Assembly (NCBI RefSeq): GCF_013410655.1
Contig: NZ_JACCFP010000001.1
Span: 3,061,501 to 3,125,500, forward strand
Reading direction: 5' to 3'
Source: Nocardioides thalensis
GTDB lineage: Bacteria > Actinomycetota > Actinomycetes > Propionibacteriales > Nocardioidaceae
DNA length: 64,000 nucleotides
Shown: in pieces, positions 1 to 7,185 of the stretch
Layout of the letters: the number at the start of each line of letters is the position of its first letter
How positions within the stretch are numbered: the first letter of the stretch is position 1
Translations under genes and position numbers: made by a program
The notes under the pieces: model-generated
The model's database searches: none
Seen by the model: only the letters and a program-made list of their open reading frames with translations
What the model was told of the DNA's origin: nothing

Positions 1-1840
1 GCTGGACGAGGCTCTCGAGGAACGGCGCGACCGCGAGGTGCTCGCGCCGCTCGCCCGCCCGGGCGGCGACGTCGAACAGCGCGCAGACCGAGTCGAGGTC
101 GCGGTGCGCCCGGCGCGCGGCTCCCCCGCCGGCCTCGACGCCCCGACGCAGCCGCTGCGGCCAGCCGGTGCCGGACCACAGCATCCAGAGCAGCTCCTCG
201 GCGGCGGCGCCGGCGTCGAGCTCGGCGCGGACGCGGGCCAGCAGCCCGGCGACCGCGCGGGCGCGCTCGACCTCCGGGCCGGACAGCCCGTCGAGGTGGG
301 TCGCGTCGACCACCGCCAGCCGCACCAGCTCGCGCGAGGAGCGCGGGGTGCCGTGGGACTCCTGTGCCTCGTCCTTCTCGCGGGCGCGGAGCTGCCGCGC
401 GAGCCGTCGTACGTCGCCCGCGTCCATCCCGCCGAGCGGGCCCGTGAGCAGCGCCTCCGCGCGACCGGCGTCGACGTAGCCGGGATCGGAGTGGTCGTCG
501 GTGTGCAGGTGAACGACCGCCCGCAGCGCGTCGAGGAGCGGCAGCACGGCAGGGTCGCGCACCAGCGGCACCTCGTCGCTGGCGACCTCGACCGGCACGC
601 CGGCGGCGCCGAGCGCGCGGCGCAGCGGCGGGATGCTGCCGCGCCCCGAGCGCACCAGGACCGCCATGTCGTCCCAGCCGATGCCGTCCTCGAGGTGGGC
701 GCGGCGCAGGATGTCGGCGAGGTGGTCGGCCTCGGCCCGCTCGGTGTCGAACGTGATCACCTCTACCCGTCCGTCGCCGTGCGGACCCGGCAGGCTCTCC
801 GGGGACAGGAACGCCTCGCGGGCGCCCTCGTCGATCGTGCCCGGCAGGCCGATCCGGCCCGCGACCCGCTGGGAGGCCAGCAGGATCCGGTTGCCGAACC
901 GGCGCGTGGTGCGCAGGGCGACGACGTCGCCGGGACGCCCGTCGGCCTGCGGGAAGTCGGTCGGGAAGCGGAGGATGCCGCGCACCTCGGCGCCGCGGAA
1001 CGCGTAGATCGACTGGTGCGGGTCGCCGACGACGACCAGGTTGCGCCCGTCGCCCGCGATCGCGCGCAGCAGCGCGACCTGGCCGGGATTGGTGTCCTGG
1101 TACTCGTCCACGAAGACGTGGTCGTACTGCGCCCGCAGCTCGTCGCGGTGCACCTCCGCCTCGATCCGCGCCCGACGGATGAGGTCGGCGTAGTCAGTGG
1201 CCCCCTGGCTGTCGAGCGAGTCGAGGTACTGCTCCAGGAAGAGGCCGGCGGCGACGTACTCGTCGGTGCCGGACTCCTCTCCCAGCCGGCGCAGCGCCTC
1301 GCCGTCGAGGCCCTTTTCGCGGGCCCGGCCGAGCACGGCGTGCACCTCGCGCGCGAAGCCGCGGGTGCCGAGCGCGTGGCGGAACCGGTCGGGCCAGCGC
1401 ACCGACTCGGGGTGGTCGGCGAGCAGCTCGCGGAGGACGACGTCCTGCTCGGGCGCGGAGAGCAGCCGCAGCGGCGCCTCGTAGAGCTCGGCGGGCGCAT
1501 AACGCCGCACCAGCCCGTAGGCGAACGAGTGGAACGTCGAGCTCAGCTGGGTGCCGGTGGTGCGGCCCAGCCGCGCCGTCACCCGGTCGCGGAGCTGGTC
1601 GGCGGCCTTGCGGGAGAACGTCAGCGCGAGGACCTGGTCGGGGCTCGCGTCGCGCCGCTCGATGCGGTCGACGATCGCCTCCACGAGCGTGGTGGTCTTG
1701 CCGGTGCCGGGGCCGGCCAGCACGAGCAGCGGCCCGCCGGGGTGGTCGACGACCCGCTGCTGGTGCTCGTCGAGCGTCGGCGGCGCGGTGGCCGCAGCGG
1801 GCGGGGCCAGGTGGTAGCTGATCTGCTGGGTCGCGGTCAT
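1..1840 (-). CDS. adnA: AdnA-like UvrD-family ATP-dependent DNA helicase, N-terminal part (cut by left edge)
   Basis: Superfamily-1 DNA translocase. The 613 visible residues show Walker A (AGPGTGKTT, residues 42-50), the TFSRKAADQLRDR motif near residue 74, the DEYQDT Walker B near residue 245, and VGDPHQSIYAFRGA near residue 271. In actinobacteria this type is the AdnA subunit of the AdnAB end-resection motor-nuclease and carries a C-terminal RecB-like nuclease domain; that part would lie beyond position 1 and cannot be seen. The AdnA call also rests on context: an alkyltransferase-like protein, MoeZ, TetR and DUF3107 lie just to the right, as around Rv3202c in Mycobacterium tuberculosis. 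The ATG at 1838-1840 is the first in-frame start before the divergent-side spacer. The alternative is another UvrD/PcrA paralogue. Confidence 0.82.
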   Translation of the reverse strand, partial: MTATQQISYHLAPPAAATAPPTLDEHQQRVVDHPGGPLLVLAGPGTGKTTTLVEAIVDRIERRDASPDQVLALTFSRKAADQLRDRVTARLGRTTGTQLSSTFHSFAYGLVRRYAPAELYEAPLRLLSAPEQDVVLRELLADHPESVRWPDRFRHALGTRGFAREVHAVLGRAREKGLDGEALRRLGEESGTDEYVAAGLFLEQYLDSLDSQGATDYADLIRRARIEAEVHRDELRAQYDHVFVDEYQDTNPGQVALLRAIAGDGRNLVVVGDPHQSIYAFRGAEVRGILRFPTDFPQADGRPGDVVALRTTRRFGNRILLASQRVAGRIGLPGTIDEGAREAFLSPESLPGPHGDGRVEVITFDTERAEADHLADILRRAHLEDGIGWDDMAVLVRSGRGSIPPLRRALGAAGVPVEVASDEVPLVRDPAVLPLLDALRAVVHLHTDDHSDPGYVDAGRAEALLTGPLGGMDAGDVRRLARQLRAREKDEAQESHGTPRSSRELVRLAVVDATHLDGLSGPEVERARAVAGLLARVRAELDAGAAAEELLWMLWSGTGWPQRLRRGVEAGGGAARRAHRDLDSVCALFDVAARAGERREHLAVAPFLESLVQ

Positions 1841-1875
1841 CTCAGCCGCTACTCAACCACCCGGGCACGACACAT

Positions 1876-2811
1876 TCAGGCAGGCACCAGGTCCTCGATC
1901 ACGGGCAGCCGGAACGGCTCGCGCCGGTAGCGCCCCGGCGGCATGCCGTGAGCGGCGCGGAACGCGCGGTTGAACGCCGCCTCCGACCGGTAGCCGACGC
2001 GCTCGGCGACGGCCGCGAGCGTCAGCTCGCCCTCGCGCACCAGTCGGCCCGCGACGTCCATCCGCCACGACGTCACGTAGGCCATCGGCGGCTCGCCCAC
2101 GAGGTCGGTGAATCGCGCGGCGAAGGCCGATCGCGACATCGCGGCCTCGGCGGCGAGCGCGGGCAGGGTCCAGGGCCGACCGGGTTCGTCGTGGACGGCC
2201 GCGAGCGCGCGGCCGACGTACGGGTCGCGCAGCGCGGCGACCCAGCCCCGCGACGGGGTCGTCGACTCCAGCCAGGAGCGGATCGCATAGACGACGAGCA
2301 CCTCTGCGAGCCGCACGGTCACCACCTCGGCGCCGGGCCGCTCCGCGGCGGACTCCTCGCGCACCACGTCGATGGTCGCGCGGAGCCAGTCGCTCTCGCC
2401 GGCCAGGAGGTACGGCGGCAGCGAGCTCATGAGCCGGGCGACGGCCGCGTCGGTGAAGCAGACCGCGCCGCACCCGAGCGAGGCGGGGGCGCCGCCGCCG
2501 TGCACGCTCATCCGTTCGTAGCGGTCGGTCAGCTCGATCCGGGGCAGGTCGAAGAGCGGGGCGGTCTCGGCGTCGACGTCGCTCGCGATCGCGTGGCCGG
2601 TGCCGTGCGGCACCAGCAGCAGCTGCCCGGCCCGGAGCGCGACGTCCTCGCCCTCCACCCGCACCACGGCCTCCCCCTCGGTCAGCAGGTGGAAGATCAC
2701 GGTGCCGGGGATCGCCGGGATGTCGACGCCCCACGGCGCGCTCAGGTCGGAGGCGCTGTAGAAGACGCTGCGCAGCTCGAGGTCGCCCAGGGCGCTCGCG
2801 ATCGGGTCCAC
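1876..2811 (-). CDS. AraC-family transcriptional regulator with N-terminal cupin-like domain
   Basis: About 311 residues. The N-terminal half (to about residue 130) looks like the cupin-type sensing domain of the AraC_binding/Cupin_6 class (FHLLTEGEAVVRVEGEDV, then LLLVPHGTGHAI). The C-terminal 100 residues hold the double helix-turn-helix (SRSAFAARFTDLVGEPPMAY and the typical RVGYRSEAAFNRAFRAAHG). It is divergent from the NAD(P)-binding protein at 2931 and very probably controls it; the ligand cannot be told. The start is uncertain: an open frame continues upstream to 2910, but the family-like sequence begins at the GTG at 2811. A start there leaves about 120 bp for a shared promoter. Confidence 0.85.
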   Translation of the reverse strand: MDPIASALGDLELRSVFYSASDLSAPWGVDIPAIPGTVIFHLLTEGEAVVRVEGEDVALRAGQLLLVPHGTGHAIASDVDAETAPLFDLPRIELTDRYERMSVHGGGAPASLGCGAVCFTDAAVARLMSSLPPYLLAGESDWLRATIDVVREESAAERPGAEVVTVRLAEVLVVYAIRSWLESTTPSRGWVAALRDPYVGRALAAVHDEPGRPWTLPALAAEAAMSRSAFAARFTDLVGEPPMAYVTSWRMDVAGRLVREGELTLAAVAERVGYRSEAAFNRAFRAAHGMPPGRYRREPFRLPVIEDLVPA

Positions 2812-2930
2812 GCCGCCATCCTGCTCCACCGTGGACGAATGAGCAAGAGTCACGGTCGATATGGCATGGATCGTCCAGGCAATCGCCGTCACGCTGGTGC
2901 CACGGATCAACCAACCGAGAGGAGCAGGTC

Positions 2931-3587
2931 ATGAAGGTGCTGGTGGTAGGAGCGAGCAGGGGCAGCGGCAACCAGGTCGTCCGGGAGCTGGCGGCGGCGG
3001 GTCACGACGTCACGGCATTCGCGCGGACGGCGTCCGCGGCCGACTACGGCGACGCGGCCGTCCGCCGGGTCGACGGCGACGTGATGTCGCCGGCCGACGT
3101 CGAGAAGGCGGTGATCGGCCAGGACGCCGTGGTGGTCACGCTCGGGATCAGCGACAACCCGCTCAAGGTGCAGTGGCTCCACCGGGCGTCGACGCCTCTG
3201 CGGGTGCGCTCGGACGGGACCCGCGAGGTCGTCGGCGCGATGCAGCGCCAGGGCGTCACGCGCCTCGTGGTGGAGTCGATGTACGGCCTGGGCGACACCT
3301 ATCGCAACCTGCCGATCTCGCTGAAGGTGTTCCTGAGCTTCGTCATCAAGCGGCAGGTCGAGGACAGCGAGCGGCAGGAGGACGTCGTCCGCGGCAGCGG
3401 GCTCGACTGGACCCTGATCAGGCCGGTCGTGCTGCACGACGGCGAAGAGACCGAGGCCGCGCGCGTCAGCGCGAACGACGAGTTCGACGGCCTCAAGGTC
3501 TCCCGCCGGCAGGTGGCCCGGGCGATCGCCGAGACGCTCGGCCGCTCGGACGCCGCTCACGCGACGCTCACCGTCTCCGGGCGCTGA
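2931..3587 (+). CDS. NAD(P)-binding NmrA/SDR-like protein
   Basis: 218 residues with an N-terminal Rossmann dinucleotide-binding motif (KVLVVGASRGSGNQVV, residues 2-17). Atypical SDR features follow: DGDVMSPADVEKAVIGQDAVVVTLG, a region like the YGLGDT of NmrA-type proteins, and SGLDWTLIRPVVLHDGEE near the C terminus. These match the NAD(P)H-binding family (flavin reductase / NmrA-like sugar-nucleotide epimerase relatives). The substrate is unknown. A strong GAGAGGAGCAGGTC leader with an AGGAG core precedes the ATG. Transcribed away from the AraC regulator, its likely controller. Confidence 0.85.
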   Translation: MKVLVVGASRGSGNQVVRELAAAGHDVTAFARTASAADYGDAAVRRVDGDVMSPADVEKAVIGQDAVVVTLGISDNPLKVQWLHRASTPLRVRSDGTREVVGAMQRQGVTRLVVESMYGLGDTYRNLPISLKVFLSFVIKRQVEDSERQEDVVRGSGLDWTLIRPVVLHDGEETEAARVSANDEFDGLKVSRRQVARAIAETLGRSDAAHATLTVSGR

Positions 3588-3595
3588 GCGCAGAG

Positions 3596-3643
3596 GGCAA
3601 AAGGGAGAGAGGCGCTTGTTGGCATGAGCAACAAGCGCCTCTC
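3596..3643 (-). terminator. Intrinsic terminator of the M14 carboxypeptidase gene (direct-repeat copy A)
   Basis: A perfect 15-bp stem (3607-3621 with 3629-3643) and a 7-base loop is followed, reading on the minus strand, by TCCCTTTTGCCC. It lies 15 bp past the carboxypeptidase stop codon. The 53 bp at 3604-3656 recur at 6748-6800 in the same orientation with only two C/T differences. Confidence 0.85.
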
Positions 3644-3658
3644 AGGTGACCGGTACGG

Positions 3659-6586
3659 TCAGCGGATCCTGACGACCGCCACCTCGGACGTGCTGCCCAG
3701 GTACTGGTCGCCAGCGGGCAGCGATGCCTTCAGCCGGTGCGTGCCCCGCGGGAGCTTCACCGTGACCGAGGCGACGCCTGACTCGGGGACCGTGATCCGC
3801 CGGAGCACCTCGCCCTTGTCCGTGACGACGACCCGGAAGTCGCCGCTCACCCCCGGCACGGTGACCTTCACGGTCAGCCGCACCTTGCGGGGCGCGACCT
3901 TCCTGGCCTTCAGCGTCGTGGTCGACGGGACCTTGACCACGTCGCCCTCGGGGCCGGCCCAGAACAGGGCGCGCGCGGCTTGGCTCAGGCCACCCTTCGG
4001 GTGCGTGCGGAAGAAGACCGACGTGCCGAACACGACGGCCTTCGCCCCCGACTCCGCCTCGCCGACGACCACCGACGCCTTTCCTGCGGCGCTGGCGGGA
4101 CCGTCCGTGCCCGCGTCTCCCGCGCGCCAGTGCCCGGCGAGGAACGGGTCCTCGGCGTCGTAGGTCTGGGCGGCCGTGGTGCTCGCTCCCAGGTCGGTGA
4201 ACCAGTACGCCGGGTAGATGAAGGAGTGGTCCTGCGCGTAGGGCGCCAGGATCGAGTCCGCCGGCGTGTCGACCGCGACGATGCCGTTGCCGGCGCCGTT
4301 GCCGGGCACGACGGTGCCGGAGACCAGGCCGTACGACGCCGCGACCTCGAACGCGCGGTGGGTGCGGCCGACGATCGAGTGCCCTGCGTCGACCCACGCC
4401 TGGATCGCGTCCCGTGCGGTTTGGTCGACGCTGAAGGCCCCGCCGATCCAGAGGATGTCGGCGCCGGTCACCAGCGTGGGGTCGGCGTTCACCGACGCCG
4501 CGTTGACGGCGACCAGGTCGTCGAACCCGAGCTCGGTGAGCGAGAGCCGGTCGTCCTGGTTGCCGACGTAGGCCACCGTCAGGTCGCTGAGGAACCTCGT
4601 TTCCTCGGCCGTCAGCGCCGCGAGGTCAGCGGCCGACGCGGCCTCGACCTCGATGTCGAGCTCGGAGGCCACCGCCGCGAGCTCGCCGCGGTCGTCCGGA
4701 CCGACGATCGCGCTCCCGTCGGTCGGCATCGCCACCTCGACACCCGCCTCCAGGAGCTGGTTGAGGGCCTGGTAGTCCGCGACGCCGGCGAGGTCGAACG
4801 TCAGGTGCTTGCCGTGTGCAGGCACGGGGCCGGCCGGCTTCGGCGCCGTGACCGGGGTGGTCGCCGGCAGCGAACCCTCCTCGGTGAGGCCGGCCTTGTC
4901 GACCGTCGCTCCCCACAGGTAGCTGTAGCTCCACGCCGAGATGTCGTACATCGATGGCACCTTGTCGGAGATGTCGGTGCCGAGGTCGAGCAGCGAGTTC
5001 GCCAGGCCGCGCAGGGGCTGGTGCATGTCGACGACGTAGGACCCTGCGGGGTAGCTCTTGCCTGCGATGGTCGCCGCCGCGTCGAGGGTCCCGACCTCGA
5101 TGTCGTGCAGGAGCAGCTGCTCGACCAGGCGTCGCGCGTCGCTCTGGGAGCGCTGGGCGTCGCCGACCGGGATGACGTAGGCGCGCGGGACCACTACGGG
5201 GTCCTGGTTGTCCGCGACGTCCCACAGCGGCTTCCACTGGTCCGGGCCGGGCACGGCCTCGATCTCCTCCAGCGTGAGTGAGTCCTTGGCCTCGCCGGCC
5301 ACGCCGCGTCGGAAGGTCTCGATCTGGTTGCCCAGGAAGTCGTCCGAGGCGCTGTTGAAGTAGTCGATCATGCTCGTCATCGTCTGCTCGGCGACGGCGA
5401 CGTTGATCGCAGCGTTGGCTGGGGTCTGGCTGTTGCTGTTAGGACGGCTCTTGGGCAGCTCGACCGTGCTCGTCGACGCACCGAAGAACGCGGCGTACTG
5501 CGCGGTGAAGATCGGCGGGTAGTCGTCCCAGCCGGACGGGGTGTCGCGGTACGGGATCTTGATGTGGGCGGTCTCGGGCCCGGTGACCTCCGGCACGACC
5601 TCGCCGCTCTCGACGTTGAAGTAGGTGTTGCCGGGGATGGCCGCCGCGACGACGTCCTCCTCGACCGCCAGCGCCATCGCGTAGGCCTGGGGCAGGAACA
5701 GGTCGTACTCGTAGTTCTCGCCGTGCGGCGGGCCGCCGGGCTCGACCTGGAGCACGCGGGTGTAGCCGTGGAAGTCGGCACTGTAGAGCGGCTGGATCGC
5801 GTGAGCCGTACGGATGAACGACAGCGTCTCCGGCGTCGTGTTGGTGATCAGGTCGCGGTTGGCGTCGAGGCCCTGCGCCGTCGCGCGGGTGCCGAGCGTC
5901 CGGCCGTCGGGGTTGAGGCTCAGCGAGAAGTAGATCCGGTGCTCGCGCAGCAGGGCGCTCACCTCGTTCCACGGCGCCGTGACGAGGTCCTCGATCGTCG
6001 CCATCGCGGCGTCGGTGCCCTCCCACTCGTTGCCGTGGATGTTGGCGCTGATCCAGATCGGCGTCTTGTAGCCGGCCTGCAGCTCCTCGTCAGCAGCGGC
6101 CGCCTCGGGGTCCTCCTTGATCAGCTCGCGCCACGCGGTCTGCTGGGCGGTCTGCGCGGCGGTCTCGGGGGCGGTGACCGTCGCGAGGTAGAGGTCCCGG
6201 CCGCTGGTGGACTGGCCGACGACCTGGACCGAGAGCCGGTTGCTGGTCTCCATCAGGTCCATCAACATCGGCGCGAGGTCGTCGTGGCCGAGAAGCCCGC
6301 CGGTGTCGGAGGCGTCCCCCGGGTTGTCCTGGTAGACGGTGAGCTGCGGCTCGTGCGGATAGGACGCCGGCATCTCCAGCGCGGCGCTGGGCCCGGCGAG
6401 CTCCGGCGCGACGCCGCGCTCGTCGATCCGGGCGTCCGGCGGCAGCGGCCGGGTGGCGCTGGTGTCGGCCTCGCGGCCGCGACCGTCGTCCTCGGCTGCG
6501 GTGGCTGTCGGCGCGAGGCCGACCATGGTGAGGGTGGCGAGCGCGGCCGAGGCGGCGATCACCGATAGGCGTGGAACCAGGTTCAC
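3659..6586 (-). CDS. Secreted M14-family zinc carboxypeptidase with C-terminal Ig-like domain
   Basis: About 975 residues. A signal peptide (LSVIAASAALATLTMVG then LAPTATAAEDD) is followed by the peptidase domain with zinc ligands in HGNEWEG (H184, E187) and ADFHGYTR (H273). The substrate-pocket segment NPDGR and the ELPKSR motif, likely containing the catalytic Glu, follow. The last 90 residues (VRLTVKVTVPGVSGDFRVV onwards) look like an Ig-like wall or surface domain. The product should be exported and cleave C-terminal residues from peptides. The GTG at 6586 is preferred: GGGAG lies 6 bp upstream and the signal peptide starts cleanly, whereas upstream in-frame ATGs add sequence without signal character. 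Flanked by two copies of one terminator hairpin. M14 members act on protein or wall peptides; which is not visible. Confidence 0.88.
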   Translation of the reverse strand: MNLVPRLSVIAASAALATLTMVGLAPTATAAEDDGRGREADTSATRPLPPDARIDERGVAPELAGPSAALEMPASYPHEPQLTVYQDNPGDASDTGGLLGHDDLAPMLMDLMETSNRLSVQVVGQSTSGRDLYLATVTAPETAAQTAQQTAWRELIKEDPEAAAADEELQAGYKTPIWISANIHGNEWEGTDAAMATIEDLVTAPWNEVSALLREHRIYFSLSLNPDGRTLGTRATAQGLDANRDLITNTTPETLSFIRTAHAIQPLYSADFHGYTRVLQVEPGGPPHGENYEYDLFLPQAYAMALAVEEDVVAAAIPGNTYFNVESGEVVPEVTGPETAHIKIPYRDTPSGWDDYPPIFTAQYAAFFGASTSTVELPKSRPNSNSQTPANAAINVAVAEQTMTSMIDYFNSASDDFLGNQIETFRRGVAGEAKDSLTLEEIEAVPGPDQWKPLWDVADNQDPVVVPRAYVIPVGDAQRSQSDARRLVEQLLLHDIEVGTLDAAATIAGKSYPAGSYVVDMHQPLRGLANSLLDLGTDISDKVPSMYDISAWSYSYLWGATVDKAGLTEEGSLPATTPVTAPKPAGPVPAHGKHLTFDLAGVADYQALNQLLEAGVEVAMPTDGSAIVGPDDRGELAAVASELDIEVEAASAADLAALTAEETRFLSDLTVAYVGNQDDRLSLTELGFDDLVAVNAASVNADPTLVTGADILWIGGAFSVDQTARDAIQAWVDAGHSIVGRTHRAFEVAASYGLVSGTVVPGNGAGNGIVAVDTPADSILAPYAQDHSFIYPAYWFTDLGASTTAAQTYDAEDPFLAGHWRAGDAGTDGPASAAGKASVVVGEAESGAKAVVFGTSVFFRTHPKGGLSQAARALFWAGPEGDVVKVPSTTTLKARKVAPRKVRLTVKVTVPGVSGDFRVVVTDKGEVLRRITVPESGVASVTVKLPRGTHRLKASLPAGDQYLGSTSEVAVVRIR

Positions 6587-6739
6587 GGAAGCTCCCGAGT
6601 CGTTCGGCATGGGGATGAGCACGTGGCGGCCTCGAGCGCAGATTGTCAGACGAAGGCGCCGCGCGACAGTGAGCTGGCGGAAGAACTCACCGACTGGACC
6701 GTTCCGAACGGACGAATGTCCGCAACCGGCCAGTCTGCC

Positions 6740-6787
6740 GGAAAAAAGGAGAGAGGCGCTTGTTGGTATGAGCAACAAGCGCCTCTC
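6740..6787 (-). terminator. Second copy of the carboxypeptidase terminator (direct-repeat copy B)
   Basis: The same 15-bp stem (6751-6765 with 6773-6787) and 7-base loop, followed on the minus strand by TCCTTTTTTCC, an even better U-tract than copy A. It sits upstream of the carboxypeptidase gene, where no minus-strand gene ends, so it terminates no gene that is now present. Confidence 0.75.
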
Positions 6788-6800
6788 AGGTGATCGGTAC

Positions 6801-7185
6801 TGGTGACGCTCCCGATCGATCCACCGGCTCTCTCGATCCCATGGGCCTCGCCACCCGGCCCACGCGGCGGCACTCCTTGCGGAGCGACCAGCCGTACGGA
6901 TCTTGCGTCTTCCGGTTGATCCCGCTCTCCCGGAGGAGTGCGTGGGAGTAGTTCTATGCCCGGCCGTCCGGGCCGCGCAAGGGGTTCATCCCAGGTTTTT
7001 CCATGGGTTTCGGGTTTCCGGCGTGTCGTCCACAACACTCCGGCGCGCGTCCACAGAAGCGCGTCCCGTCGTCCACAGATCTGTGGGTAGGGCTGTGGAC
7101 GGGCCGCGCGGTTGAGTACGTCTACTCAGGTCGCCTGAGTCGTCGCGCTGTGTCCGGTCGGCGCTGCGACTGACGGAATGGATGC
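6801..7185. other. Non-coding interval before the zinc-ribbon membrane protein
   Basis: No convincing gene. A 130-codon minus frame crosses it but lacks family features and overlaps the terminator copy and the peptidase leader. The right half carries a cluster of GTCCACA motifs (listed separately). The leader of the gene at 7186 has only a weak GGAATGGATGC ribosome site. Confidence 0.5.
7026..7102. promoter_or_regulatory. Cluster of four DnaA-box-like GTCCACA sites with a 14-bp palindrome
   Basis: TCGTCCACA at 7026-7034 and 7069-7077, GCGTCCACA at 7047-7055, and the reverse TGTGGACGG at 7094-7102. The third site forms the perfect palindrome CCACAGATCTGTGG (7073-7086). The actinobacterial DnaA box is TTGTCCACA, so these are near matches. 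Single GTCCACA sites also lie upstream of both DUF222 genes. Confidence 0.35.

Noticed and set aside
38..1930. 630-codon plus-strand open frame opposite adnA
   Set aside because: Arg/Ala/Gly-rich translation without domains; the opposite strand has clear helicase motifs. A GC-rich shadow.
6646..7038. 130-codon minus open frame
   Set aside because: Runs through a terminator and the peptidase leader; no family resemblance and no ribosome site.
7026..7102. Chromosome replication origin
   Set aside because: Only four imperfect boxes, and none of dnaA, dnaN, rpmH or parAB nearby.
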